Part shown: positions 1 to 12,123 of the stretch, piece after piece | Layout of the letters: each line of letters starts with the position of its first letter | Position numbering within the stretch: position 1 is the stretch's first letter | Notes under the pieces: model-generated | Told to the model about the DNA's origin: nothing | Seen by the model: the letters and a program-made list of their open reading frames with translations, nothing else | The model's database searches: none | Origin: Tubulanus polymorphus | Taxonomy: Eukaryota > Nemertea > Palaeonemertea > Tubulaniformes > Tubulanidae | Direction of reading: 5' to 3' | DNA length: 64,000 nt | Assembly: GCF_964204645.1 (NCBI RefSeq) | Contig: NC_134030.1 | Location: 13,007,947 to 13,071,946 of the forward strand | Made by a program: the position numbers and the translations under genes

Positions 1-1395
1 CATTATTTGCTAAATGAATTTTAGTAAAGAATAGCAGAAAATCAGGCTTGGCCTAGCTCAAAACGCTGAAATTTGAAATATATTCATGATATCATAATAA
101 AATCAATCAGTTTAGAAACATCAACCAAGCAATAGTAATGATACTACTAATAATAATTAAATGATAATCAATTTGTTTTGAGCACAATTTCAACAATATT
201 TTTTATATATTTCAATTTTGCTGCTTTTGAAAAATCCCCTCAGGAGCCTCACTGTCCCATCACGCGCCTCTATTTTTGCCCATCACAAGCCTCAATTCAT
301 CCCATTAGACGCCTCCCTCTTTCAACAGCCGCTTTAGTTTGAGGTAGCCTAAATACAATGAAGACATCAAACATCTAGGTAATACCGGTTACCGTGGGAA
401 CCATAAGGTGAGTATTGAGGCGGCCATCTTGAATCTAATTAACTTCCAATTAATTGTAAATAACTCATTCGATATGGCCTTTAGGCCTATATTGTTAGCA
501 ATAATTCCTCTTCTAGAATATCTCAATGTTCCTAAGATCATATTCCTGCATTTTAAGATGCTCAGATACTAATAATAAGCATTATATTTTCAGATCCTCA
601 CTTGCCGCAGAAGAATCAGACAAGCATTTGAAGAGATTTATCAAGTTCAGAAAAAATGAATGTATTAAAATGAATGTGTAAACCCTTGTTATTCTTTCAG
701 AGATCCTTAAAAGACATCTCGAAAAATATCTATATCATGATATCTCAGATTTTGGCTCGCAAGACGGCGGCCATCTTGCTTTATGTTGATATTTCATCGG
801 AAGTGACCAATTTCAACAAAGTATGTCATGTTTGGTATCTAATGAAAGGTCTTTTTCCAGGAAGTTTCTTCTACTGAATAAGAATGATGACAAACTAGCT
901 CAATTGAATGTATAAGACAAAGTAATAACAGTCTGTAAATATTGATCCCAGAAGATAAGATGCACAATCAAGAACATTAGGACATCCGTATTCACATCTA
1001 TCATTTCACAATTTAGGGCCTAGCTGATCAGTGAAAATAATCCTAACAAAATGTTTCACTCATCAGTATGGCCACCAATGAAACATTAATACCTCAAAGT
1101 CATCAAAGCTGTATTGGTTTGCTTATTAATGGAGGTTTCGGGAGCCGAAAGTTTTTTTTTTACTAAAACGCGAAATCTGAAGGCCTTAGTTATATAGTTT
1201 TTTTCTGATTTTGAGTAATATATTCAACAACATCAAAAGGATAGACCTACGTAGGCGGTTAGATTTAACCTAAGAGGTTAGATTTAGGTGACCAACATCA
1301 TTTGGCACGAAAAACCATTGATTTGGTATTTTAGGCCTACTGCACTACTGGCGGCAGTTACAATGCAGTGGTAGGCCTAGGAGGCCTCGAGTCAA
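1..1395. other. AT-rich stretch, no gene seen
   Basis: I see no convincing exon here. Short open frames, such as one near 674-877, have no family motif and no clear splice borders. The heptamer AGGCCTA and relatives recur near 1330-1385. This is probably intergenic or unrecognised repeat DNA to the left of repeat R1. Confidence 0.5.
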
Positions 1396-2190
1396 ACTAG
1401 GGGTCCAGGGACACCATGCCCACTTGGGAAGTGGTTCCAAATGCTCAACAATCTAACAATTTCAATAATCAACGCCCCCTGGTGACCATAAACAACTAGG
1501 GGTCCAGGGACACCATGCCCACTTGGGAAGTGGTTTCAAATGCTCAACAATCTAACAATTTCAATATTCAACGCCCCCTGGTGACCATCTACAAAAACCA
1601 ACGACCTTGAAAATCACCACAATCATAGAACATGTCAGCAGCTACGATTTTGTAATTGATTGTGATAACAAAATATGCCTCGTTACCAATTTAATATGGA
1701 AATACTAAGTCATTCTACTATTCAACGCCCCCTGGTGACCATATTCAAAACCCAATGACCTCGAAACTCACCACAATCATAGAACATGTCATGAACTACA
1801 ACTTTGCAATTGATCATGGTAACAAAATATGCCTAGGTACCAATATAATAAGGAAATACTAAGTTATTCTACTATTCAACGCCCCCTGGTGACCATATAG
1901 AAAAACTAATGTCCTTAAAACTCGCAACAATCATAGATGATGTCATGAGCTACAACATTTCAATTGATTGTGGTTACAAAATATGCATAGGTACGAATAT
2001 AATAGCGAAATGCTAAGATATTGTATTATTCAACGCCCCCTGGTGGCCATATACGAAATCCAATTACCTTGAAACTCACCACAATCATAGAACACGTTAT
2101 GAGCTACAAGTTTCTAATTGATTGTGGTAACAAAATATGCTTAGGTATCAATATAATGTGGAAAAACTTTATCCCACCTACGAATGAGTA
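1396..2190. repeat. R1 tandem core: 154-bp satellite
   Basis: The anchor CAACGCCCCCTGGTGACCAT recurs with its AACGCC starting at about 1471, 1570, 1724, 1878 and 2032. The first step is 99 bp, a duplicated lead unit that starts ACTAGGGGTCCAGGGA. The later steps are exactly 154 bp. Each 154-bp unit also carries CTCACCACAATCATAGAAC and ACAAAATATGC. The same units return at about 40.9-41.3 kb. A tandem core inside a conserved larger repeat recalls the bivalve pearl-type and Helitron-like elements; that link is inference. Confidence 0.9.
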
Positions 2191-2583
2191 CTGGTGACAC
2201 CAAGATGGCTGCCAATTGCGTCATAATTGGCTGATGAAAAATACCTGTCTCAGGTATAAAACATCCCTTTCCAAAGAATACCCATCACAAATTGCAATGA
2301 GAAATGGCAAACCAGTAGGAAGCTACAGGACTCAGAATTCGGGCCAAAATTAACATTTTTGGGCACTAAAAAGGTCATAGAACGGCCATCTTGAGTCCGA
2401 CCGACCCAATTTTGTTATGTTGATGGGCCCTGGGGGATTCACATATATCCGAAAGATCAAGGTAATTGATCAAAGCGTCTTCAAAAAGTGCTGATTTTGG
2501 CGAACAACAATGGCTGCCAGTCAGCCATCTTGATTCTGACAGGGCCAGTTTTTGGGCTGAAGATGTGTCTAGGGTAGATACAT

Positions 2584-2591
2584 GTGTAACC
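2584..2591. repeat. Left 8-bp target duplication of the hAT element
   Basis: GTGTAACC directly precedes the left terminus AGGGTTC and is identical to the copy at 6496-6503. Eight bp is the hallmark of hAT insertion. Confidence 0.93.
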
Positions 2592-2908
2592 AGGGTTCAT
2601 TGTGTCACTGCTGACAGAAATTCACTGCTATTCACTGCCAATGAAAAGTCAAATTCACTGCCATTTGGCTACCTAGTAAAGACATGTTACCAAAAGACTA
2701 CGGATAGAGCCAAAACAATCAAACACCCGCTGAAGAACCAAAAAGCACCAACTAGGAAAATTCGCATAATACTTCATTTATTAAACTTGAACTGCTTTTG
2801 ATTGTCTTCTCATTATAAGGCTTAAAAAGCCAACTAAAATCTAAATGACATAAAGCCATAAAAAGCCATAACAACCATCTAACCATTTTCTACAGTAAAA
2901 ATAATACA

Positions 2909-3100
2909 TGTTCAATATACAAGAGAAATCCAACAATAAATGAGCCAAAGATGAAAAGTTCTTGAATAGACGAGTATATGTCGAGGCGTCAAGCGTACTG
3001 ATGATGGCTAAAGTCTTAATGTTGCTCAATATGTACTAGTCTAATCAAGAACTTTTCATCTTTTGCTCATTTATTGTGGGATTTCTCTTGTATATTCATG
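2909..3100. repeat. Inverted repeat in the 3' part of the hAT element
   Basis: Two arms of about 54 bp face each other, from CAATATACAAGAGAAATCC on the left to its near-complement ending CTTGTATATTCATG on the right. The spacer is about 80 bp. It could be a small MITE nested in the hAT element or a structured 3' UTR of the transposase transcript. Confidence 0.75.
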
Positions 3101-3188
3101 TTACACGGATATTGTGTATCATCTTGATTCGTACATGTTCAATAATACAATAAGCACATCAAACAAAATTAAAATTTCGGTAAAAATT

Positions 3189-3404
3189 CTACACGCTATC
3201 AATGACCTTTGACTGTGTCTGTATTTCTGTTTTAACAGTTTCCAGTTCAGTTTTTTTACTCTTCACGCTTTTTCTCATTTCGACTGATTTCACTACTAGA
3301 CTATGGGTTTCAGTTTGCTTCTTGGTACCCAATGCCTGCTCTGCAAACAAATCTGCTTGATCTTGCAATGAACTAATGTCAATCTCCAACGCCCTTTTCT
3401 TACT
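3189..3404 (-). pseudogene. Transposase C-terminal tail beyond a stop codon
   Basis: The transposase frame stops at TAA (3405-3407), yet the same frame stays open for about 70 more codons. It reads as a Lys/Glu/Gln-rich, probably coiled-coil tail. A related tail can be read in the decayed copy near 8.7-9.0 kb, where the position of the stop aligns with ordinary residues. A recent nonsense change is therefore likelier than a natural end. Confidence 0.6.
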
Positions 3405-4530
3405 TTACAATTCATCTAATTTCATCACTTCAAGTTTACGTTTTTGAGCTCTAGCGGAATCTTCGTTTTGCTTTCTATTCTTATCAATATAAGCTTTGTA
3501 ACGACTATGTGCAGAGCCGCAATACGATATGAGCTCAGTATTGATTTCAACATTTCTTACACCACCAACACTTTTCACACAATCACAAATGAATCGCAAA
3601 GCACGATATGACAGTTCAGATAAGTTATCTTCCTCAATTTGGCGGTTAACAGAAAAGCCTCGTTCAACGGCAGCTTGGCCATGAGATAACATAAGTAAGT
3701 TCTTCACTACCGGCCACAAATTACTGAAGTCATCAGTACCCATGTAATCATAATACAGACAATCAAGCCTGTCCTTTTTCCAATCAAAATCCACAAAAAC
3801 AGATTTATGTTGTGCCACTTTCATATCTACAAAATCTTCAAATTCATTTCTCAAATCATCGCAATCTTTATCGGGAACAATTCTACAGTGATTTAGCGAT
3901 GAAAGTATTCTTTTGAATTTCGATTTACAAATGTCCGGATGGGAAGCTAGGTATACGGGGTCTAGACACTTCATATTTTGCACTACAGTATATCTAACAG
4001 GTGACTTAGCTTTAATTTTAACCACTACAGCAACTAGAAAAGATCTCACTCGCATTCTAAAGTCCATTGCCATTCTTTCTGAAATTTGCTTCAAAGCAAG
4101 TAATTCTTTCAGTTTTTTCTCTGCAATGTGCCCTACATCTATATCAGTATGAATACGGTAATTGTTAGAGCTCTCAAAATCAATTGCCAAAAGCTTTGAC
4201 AGATTATCAGCGTCTTTCATTAGATCACCTTTAATAAATCTTTTCATTAAACTTCTTAATATAATGAAGAACTGAGGTGCCATAAAAGGCATAAGAGGTC
4301 GATCAATTTGAAAATCAACTAGAAAAGGTCTGAGTATCTTAGCTATTGATAAGAATGCATAAAAACGTGGAATCACAACATCATCTGATGCAGCATTCTT
4401 CACTTCAACGTACGCCTTACATGTTGGCTTTTCACTATTCTTCAATTTCGTTTCCACATACAAAACGTATTTCTGAATAGATGTCCAAATTTCAACTGCT
4501 CTTTCCACTGCAGGAATATTATCCAGCCAC
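3405..4530 (-). CDS. hAT transposase exon 3 (dimerisation domain)
   Basis: It runs from acceptor TTTTTCACAG to TAA at 3405-3407. It contains the hATC signature LSHGQAAVERGFSVNRQIE. The intron before it restores an Arg codon across the join. Confidence 0.9.
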
Positions 4531-6185
4531 CTGTGAAAAAGCAAACAATAATTGAAATAATAAAAACTGTCAATCAAGTAATTCTGTATAATGGATTATT
4601 ATGAACAGATTTACCTATGAGCGCAGAACTTCATCAGAAATATGGAACTACCGGTTACGGTTTCATAATCTTCTCTTCGAGCAGGGGAATCTTTAAACAG
4701 ACTATACAGACTTCGCAATAGTATTTCAATGTCCCATCCAGATTTAGTTGAGCCAGCCTTGAACGAAATATGCACAATATGGAGCCCACAGCTTCCAATA
4801 TTGAGCAAGGTAGACTCTTTGTTGAATTCTGTTTTCACATATTCACTGAATTTGTCATAGAATGACCAGTTGACATTCGGACCGTCCATAGATATTTGAA
4901 AAAGATCGCCATAATTCAATTTGAATTCAGTAAAATGCTGCAGCATGTCAGATGCTCTAGCATGACCGATGAAAGTTGAATCATAGTACCTTGTCACTAC
5001 CTTGTTGTTGTCCCAGTATCGCAAATGTACACCCAATTGTTTTTTTTGGTTGTGATCATTCAGCGACTCGTCAAAGAGCATGACGTATGGGGTACCATTA
5101 AGTTTCGACGAGAACTTTTCACGAAAGTACGGATAAATTCCAAACGAAGCAAGGTATTTACATTTATGTTCACTAAATGTAATTCGGTCTGCGATAACAG
5201 AGTCTGCAAACATTAGCTTAAACAAATCACGCACGTCCTCACAAGATTTGAAAGAAAAATGACCAGTTACAGTCTTCAGAGTCCAAAGAATTTCAGCTTT
5301 TTTGACAGAGTCTTTAGAAACAAAATCATCAATAATGGTGCTGCTACTCCCGGTACTGGTTGTAGGCCTGTTATCAACAACAGACTGTACTCTAAAAAAT
5401 AAAATAGACAAATTATAACCAGTGATAAATAAATGGTCCTAAATAAATCAATTTTTGTTCATTGACATTGTATTATAATTATCAATCAGCCTACCCGTAC
5501 GTGAGTGACAGTGATCTCCACAGGTTAGCCATGTAGTGAGTAGGTTACCACATGCACAATACTTATTATAAAATTCTGACTTATTGCCGGATTGGGATTC
5601 GAAACCAAATAAAATAATATTTGGCAGTAGTCCACAGAAAACAGCAGGGTCGATGAAAGTTAATTTATATATAGCCTCACCTAACCCTAACCCTATTCTT
5701 TCACGCATGATGTGCGTAAGTAGTCACGTATGGGTAGCCACTTTAGTATAATTGAACACAAATGAAAACATTAATCATTATTTAGAAGAAACGGTCATTT
5801 CAAAAGCACACACTTACTTCCCACAGCGATTGTTGTTGAGATCTTTTTTGCCAAACATATCATCTAATCTAACTGTTTGAGAGACTATCGATCCACCAGA
5901 TAGGTGTAGGTTACTTTTCATGTGAGACTTCAAAGCTCCCAAACCACCGGCTCCAAGTTCGTTCGATTTCATGCAAATTCTACATCTAAACTTATGAATA
6001 GAATTCGGAACACGTTCAATCCAGCTACGGTACTCCGGATGATGAAGCCACGAATCTTGAAATGTACATTTTCCCATCTTTCCACGGTGTAACCGGCCAG
6101 ATATTTTCAAAAAATCCGAACGCAAAACACCGCCATTTGCAATTTTGTGTAACAGGTGCCTGGACCAGGTAGCCATGGCAACCAT
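3405..6185 (-). CDS. hAT transposase (three exons)
   Basis: This enzyme would cut and rejoin the element's ends in the nucleus. Exons are 5818-6185, 4615-5391 and 3405-4530, with introns bounded by GTAAGT/TTTTAG and GTAAAT/TTCACAG, and phases matching at both joins. Exon 1 has a BED-like finger: CRIC, then a Cys-Cys to His-His spacing ending ALKSHMKSNLH. I prefer the start at Met 6077 (MGKCTFQDSWL), which fits the family and gives 720 residues; an upstream ATG at 6185 is also open. Exon 2 holds the first catalytic-core part (VMLFDESLNDHNQKKQLG, SMDGPNVNW). Exon 3 ends with the dimerisation region (LSHGQAAVERGFSVN). It is interrupted only by the late stop at 3405. The activity of this copy is untested. 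Confidence 0.9.
4615..5391 (-). CDS. hAT transposase exon 2
   Basis: It runs from acceptor TTTTTTAG to donor CATAG|GTAAAT, 777 nt, with no internal stop. It carries a DES...NDHNQKKQLG block and the LNIGSCGLHIVH block typical of this hAT subfamily. Confidence 0.88.
5818..6185 (-). CDS. hAT transposase exon 1 (BED finger)
   Basis: It ends at donor AA|GTAAGT in phase 2. The finger is Cys-x2-Cys followed by His-x4/5-His. The preferred start is 6077; 6185 would add 36 residues without a family motif. Confidence 0.85.
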
Positions 6186-6495
6186 AAAAATGAAAACTCA
6201 ATAAAATTGAATTGAATTGGTTGGCACGTCGATGGTCACAACACCAATGAATAAAATGAAATTGAATTGCCATCGGCATGACATCGTCGGTATATTTTTT
6301 TGTTCGAAACTCAACGAAATTTCTCATGACATTTCAAAATTGCCACTCTCAGACAAAATTGAACACATTTCTGAATTCACTGCCTCCTTTCCCATTTCCA
6401 CTGCCTTTCTAAAAAATTCACTGCTATTAACAGCCGTGAATAGATTTTTTTCAATTCACTGCTATTCACTGCTTTCACTGCCCGCGACGAACCCT

Positions 6496-6503
6496 GTGTA
6501 ACC
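6496..6503. repeat. Right 8-bp target duplication of the hAT element
   Basis: GTGTAACC follows the right terminus GAACCCT. R1 sequence resumes immediately (CAAATATCAAGACATTACC), matching the unbroken copy at about 45.56 kb. Confidence 0.93.
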
Positions 6504-6652
6504 CAAATATCAAGACATTACCTTGAAGTGTCTTCAGAACCCAAAATAACTGGATTCCGTCTACGGACGGACGGACGGACGCTACGACGAACGACGGACG
6601 AAAAGTGAACGCAATAGCCCGCTGGGAATCAAGTCCCAAGTGGGCTAAAAAG

Positions 6653-7081
6653 GAAAGACAAATAAGTAGATATTCATTTCAGGAGCTATCCTAGCATTTC
6701 CTTTAATTGTGAAGATGAATATTTCAACTTATTAGGCAAAGAAGATTGGGAAAAGTTAATTTTTGGTTGGGAAACAATTTGAGCAAGACAAGGCCTGGAT
6801 TCTGGTGGAAAATACTTTAAAAATTTGCCATTCGATAGTCATTATTTTACTTATACTTGGCGGATTTCTTAATAAAGAATGAATTTATGAGTTTTTGGGC
6901 TTCATATGAAGTTATCATTTAGAAAAACGTAAATTTGACCACTTTACCTAGCCTAAAAATTTCCATCCTAGCGTCATATGAAAGCTTATCGTCTGCTCGA
7001 GATTATGACGTAATCAGCAACATGCGCTTATTGGACCGGAAGTGGGCAAAAAACTTTAAAGCAAAACTCGAAACTTAGTGA
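6653..7081. other. Spacer without a gene
   Basis: AT-rich; no exon or repeat structure recognised. Confidence 0.5.
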
Positions 7082-7088
7082 GCTGAAA

Positions 7089-7596
7089 CACAGGCACTCG
7101 CCAATGGGCTTGGGATACAGTTGCTGGGGTTTTTGATAGTGTTTCTGTGTTTTGAGTGGTTATTCTGCAATAAATCCGAGAAAAATTGTATAGGAAAAAC
7201 TTTACAGGCATTGAGACGGCAACACTAGTGTTGCCGTCTCAACGCCTGTGAAGTTTTTCCTATACGCTCACACTTCGTCAACTACCTTTCTTTTATATTA
7301 CTAAAGACGTTTCACAAATTGATAGTCTCACAGTCGGATGGAATAATAGGATATATAACTGTCATATCACTAGTAAGTGTCATATAAAATAAAAGTTTTG
7401 ATTTTAGATTGAAAAACGAAGTTTGTAAGTGTTTTGTGAGGTCGCCGTGTGTGGAGCCAGCGGCCATTATCTTTTTAAACATATCAGTACCAAGACAGAT
7501 TTTTCTCGGATGTATTGCAGAATAACCACTCAAAACACAGATCCACTATCAATAACCCCAGCAACTGTATCCCAAGCCCATCGGCGTGTGCCTGTG
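7089..7596. mobile_element. Foldback hAT-type MITE, 508 bp
   Basis: The ends CACAGGCACTCGCCAATGGG and its inverted counterpart (CCCATCGGCGTGTGCCTGTG) begin arms of about 110 bp. GCTGAAA flanks both sides (7082-7088 and 7597-7603), giving a 7-8 bp duplication. The terminus resembles that of the 789-bp element at 61061-61849 (CACAGG...ATGGGCTTGG), so the two belong to one superfamily. No protein is encoded. Confidence 0.85.
7189..7266. repeat. Long palindrome inside the 7.1-kb MITE
   Basis: Two arms of about 37 bp meet almost without a loop around CAACACTAGTGTTG. The arms begin GTATAGGAAAAACTTTACAG and end in the near-complement. It could extrude as a cruciform or mark a self-insertion. Confidence 0.85.
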
Positions 7597-7852
7597 GCTG
7601 AAACTGGCTGATTAAGCAATCTGTGAAAGTTTCAAAACACTATCAGTCCTTTGAGAGTGCGGAAAATGAGCGGAAAATTCAATGCTGAAAAATAGCTGAA
7701 TTTGAGCGGAAATTTACTGAAAATGAGCGGAATTTAACATCTGTAGCATACCGAAAATGAGCTGAATTTGAGCGGAACGTGTCCCCCTTTCCGCTCATTT
7801 TCTGCTGAGTTCTCTTAGCTGTTTTTGAGCGGAAAATTAACAACAATTCTTT

Positions 7853-8090
7853 CAGCCTCGATTTGGACTAATTAGCGTTTTCAAATCGAGGCTGAACTAT
7901 TCTGGAATGCCGCTTTCTTAAAAGCTGGCTTATGTCGACAAGCAACGACGCCTACCGAGCAACCGCGATCGCAGCCCAACTTACTGTCTTATGTTGAACC
8001 GATAGAGCAGCAACTAGTGGCTTCTTGAAGGCGATAAACCCAGTTGTGTCGGTAGGCGTCGTGTTGCTTGTCATCATAAGCCATTTATTG
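7853..8090. repeat. Hairpin plus short MITE-like inverted repeat
   Basis: A hairpin (AGCCTCGATTT...AAATCGAGGCT, 7856-7895) is followed by an inverted repeat at about 7925-8085. Its arms read TGGCTTATG...ACGACGCCTACCG and CGGTAGGCGTCGTG...CATAAGCCA. This looks like a small element inserted in the older hAT remnant. Confidence 0.7.
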
Positions 8091-8689
8091 GCTCGATTTC
8101 GCACTACGGTGACACAGCATCCCTATTATGATGTAATTTTTGCGTGCTCTTCCTGCCTTAGTGTTCTGATTTTTTAAACAATAGCAACAGCACAGGTACA
8201 GATCCAGAAGGGATTCGGGGGGTCTCCATTTTTCCCCCTTTTCTGATCAAGTGCCCTTTTGAAAATCACACGTGAAAAATTCCACCTGACATTGATCTAT
8301 GACAAAAGTCCACAGTACTTCTTAAAGCTGTAATATGCACTAAAACCGTATAAAAGTGTACCTTAATTTTCAAAATTACCGCAGGACTCCGAAACCTCTT
8401 GCAAAGGAATTGGGAGCGCTCCACCAGGTATATGATAGTCTCATGGTTCCTACGTACAGATTGGTCTTTCCAGAATTTTAGGGCTTTTTTTAGGGTTTTT
8501 TAGATCATAACCTAAATTTTAGGGTCCAATTATAATAAATTATCAACACGGTGTTTCTACTCAAACTAAAAACAAAAATCAAAAGCATATAACCATATGT
8601 ATTAACAAAAACCCATATTTATTCTGCACTGTGTTCATATTCACTAAAGTAACAATGATAATCCTCACGATTAGAATGTCTATGCTCAA

Positions 8690-9420
8690 ATCTGTGAAAT
8701 TGCGTTTAGAGTTTTCATTTCTTCTTCCACAACAGACAGTTCACTGGCTTTTATCTTAAGCACGTCTTCATAATCTATTCGATTGTGTAAGAAGGGAAAG
8801 CGCTCTTTTCTCCTCAGCTTGGTCTGCGAGTGTCCCTGAAGTTGAATTCAATGAAATAATGTCCGTTTCGAGGCGTCTCTTTTTCGATGCGAATTTGACT
8901 AACTCGTCTTCATAGAAAGTCTCAATAGAAGAGTTTGACAATCATTGTAGAAACTCAGTTTAGCATCTTTTATTGCCACTTTGGTTGCAGAGCCAACTTT
9001 GACCTGAAAATCAATATTGGATCAACATGAATTAGAATAAATTTTCTCTGAAAAATATCTTCACTACAAAAGTGCAGCAATAAATATCGCATTCACAGCT
9101 AGTTCCTATTAATGTAACATTTGATGAATATGATATTCCAGGACAGTTGAATATAAAGGCCTATGTAGAATGCAATTTCTTTAAAAGGTTCTTACCTTAA
9201 CAGGAAGAACTTTCTTCTCAAAATCAACATTTGTAATCTTGTATTAGTAACAGCAGACTGCATAACTTCAGGATCAACATAATCGTAACATAAGCCCTCG
9301 TAGAACTGATGATGAGAGCTCTTCTTCTTAACTTTTACTAGCTCGGCTGAGTGGATTGTCGAATTAATCAACCACTCGGCCGAATAACCAACTTTCTGAT
9401 ACAATGCTTGGCCGAGCAAA
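8690..9420 (-). pseudogene. hAT transposase C-terminal remnant
   Basis: Minus-strand pieces in different frames resemble the end of the transposase at 3.2-3.9 kb. They include a KKRRLETDIISLNS block (compare KKRALEIDISSLQD), a YEDVLKIKASEL piece, and upstream FYEGLCYDYVDPE (compare LDCLYYDYMG). Frameshifts and stops separate the pieces. It is a dead relative in the same subfamily, not a copy of the same element. Confidence 0.6.
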
Positions 9421-10079
9421 TGGCCGAATAACTTGTCAATTGGGACTGTATTTTATAGCTCCCTCCACGAGTTATGAGGTGCCCTTGTCATATGAGCTGA
9501 ATCAATCCCCCAACCTCCCAGCCTGTATCTCCCCTGCAGCAATCAACAAAGTATATTGGAGTATCACTATACCTAATTAATCTTGGACTCCTTTCTTCCA
9601 TGAACTTTGAAGTAGGATTAATCAAACATAACTTTAAACAATGAAGTTTTTTTCGTTAATGATAATGCAACTTTAAAGTAATAGGAATTTCAGGCTGAAA
9701 TTGAGCTGTAAATCAGCTGAAATAGAACACTGTGGGGTACCAAATTAAGCTCTTTTTTAGCTCAATTTCAGCCAGAAAATGTTTCAATAAATTCTGCTGA
9801 TTTTCAGCCTTTTGTTGCCAGGCGTAATTAGAGCTGAAATCTAGCTGAATTTTCAGGCACTTATAAATTCTTCCTTATTTCAGCTCATTTTCAGCTAGAC
9901 TTATTTCCAGCTCATTTTCAGTCCATTTTCCGCTCATAATTCAGCTCTTTTTCAGCTCAAATTCAGCAATGGGCTGATAGTGAAACTGAGTGATCCAAAA
10001 TCGGCTGATTCTGTCGTAATTGGCGGAAAACGCGGAAATTGGCAGAATAAGACGTTTTTGGATAGTGTTCCTGACTGAT

Positions 10080-11020
10080 TAGGTAACTAAGTCTTTGACT
10101 GTGTGATTGGGTTGTACGAACCGAATAACGACGTAAGCAGTGCTCCAGAACATGACGACATCATTTGTTGAGCCGGAGTAATACAACATTCATCACCCAT
10201 CTCCTTCCTGGCTTATTTGTCAAAGTTAAATTTCAAAATGCGGCAAAAATGACACATAGGCCTACATACATACATACACGATACAGTACACCGCGAATAC
10301 GCACGAAAAAATAAATTGAATTTAATTGGAAACATAGGCAAACACTCTTGTAAAGGGGTCTGACTATTTCAGATGGCTGGGAGTCACCTTCATTTCGGTC
10401 AACGAATTATGCATTTAGACTTCACCTACGATGTAACGTAGCCCAATACACTGGGTTCGAATCCCGTAAATCGTTCCACGAACTCGGTCCTTCAGCGCAA
10501 TTCGTTCAAACAAAATTCCCATTTTTTGTCTGAATGAAATTCAAATTAATGACCAATAGAAACTTATTTCCAATCAGGAGATCGGCTATCCAAAAGGAAA
10601 ATCCTTAAAAAGTCCTCCCAAATTACATTCAACTTGAAGAAAAATATAAACTAAAACCATGAACATATATGTACCATACAAACTTTTTTATTTCACAAAT
10701 TTCTTAATTTGAATAAACACCACATTGTTCTGATATAAATCAACTTCCACAATTTTAAAATTTGAATATACATGTACATAGTTCTGATTGACTTAATAAA
10801 AATGGATTACAACACGGCCTTACAGCATTTTAATAGTGCATACGGTGCAGATGATGTTAGGTGACAATGAGTACAATATGTTGAATATTACAAGTCATTG
10901 ATATACAAATATGGTGATTGTCAAACATTTCTCTACAACGATCGGGTTAATAAGATATAAAAAATTATTATGTGTAAAAAGTTAAAAAGCAAACCAAAAT
11001 GGCCAAATTAGCTCACCTGG
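10080..11020. other. Spacer; one isolated B-box-like motif
   Basis: No gene seen. GGGTTCGAATCCC near 10453-10465 matches a tRNA B box, but I see no A box or cloverleaf around it, so at most it is a worn tRNA-derived SINE. Confidence 0.4.
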
Positions 11021-11130
11021 GTCCAGTTCCACAGTTCTGAGTTAAGATTTGACCCTGGGTTAAAACATTGAAAATGAACTAACTTTAACTCAGAGTTAAC
11101 TCTAACTCACAACTGTGGAACTGGGTCCTG
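11020..11130. repeat. Palindromic MITE (GGGTCCAGTTCCACAGT type)
   Basis: The left end GGTCCAGTTCCACAGTT is matched inverted by AACTGTGGAACTGGGTCC, over about 105 bp in total. A fragment of the same terminus sits at about 19390. It is one of several related short palindromic families here. Confidence 0.85.
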
Positions 11131-11205
11131 TTGCTGAAGTGTGCAGAAAATAAATGTTATCAAATTACCTACCTCCAATTATCATATACTACATACTACA
11201 TACTA

Positions 11206-12123
<918 letters not shown>

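Larger units (their letters stand above)
2592..6495. mobile_element. hAT DNA transposon, 3904 bp, nearly intact
   Basis: It is flanked by identical 8-bp copies of GTGTAACC. The termini are short and inverted: AGGGTTCAT at the left, and AGGGTTCGT read inward from the right. Both ends are loaded with the subterminal motif TTCACTGC, in the same orientation at both ends (about 2605-2660 and 6380-6480). On the minus strand it carries a three-exon transposase with a BED-type zinc finger and a hAT dimerisation domain. The second R1 copy near 45.55 kb shows the same site without the insert. The only defect I see is one stop codon late in the transposase. Confidence 0.93.
1396..6652. mobile_element. 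Repeat R1, copy 1 (split by the hAT element)
   Basis: R1 has the satellite core on the left, a middle part, and a right end rich in CGGA units that finishes AAGTGGGCTAAAA. The second copy (40.92-41.29 plus 45.17-45.71 kb) shows the same order, so this is one dispersed element. The block GCCCACTTGGGA near the left end returns inverted at the right end, so short inverted ends are possible. I see no enzyme encoded. The copy is cut at 2591/2592 by a hAT element that must be younger. Confidence 0.7.
7630..10075. mobile_element. Decayed hAT-like element
   Basis: Two zones full of AGCTGAAA/GAGCGGAA motifs (about 7665-7850 and 9690-10010) surround a decayed transposase. Such subterminal motif clusters are usual for hAT ends. 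CACTATC occurs at the left edge and inverted (GATAGTG) at the right edge near 10060. I see no clear target duplication, so the borders are approximate. Confidence 0.5.

Noticed and set aside
2466-2801. 111-codon plus-strand frame
   Set aside because: It crosses the R1/hAT junction at 2591/2592, so it cannot be one gene.
5680-5697. CCTAACCCTAACCCT, telomere-like
   Set aside because: Only about two and a half units; too short to be an interstitial telomere tract.
10441-10475. Possible tRNA gene at a B-box motif
   Set aside because: No A box at the right distance and no cloverleaf pairing.
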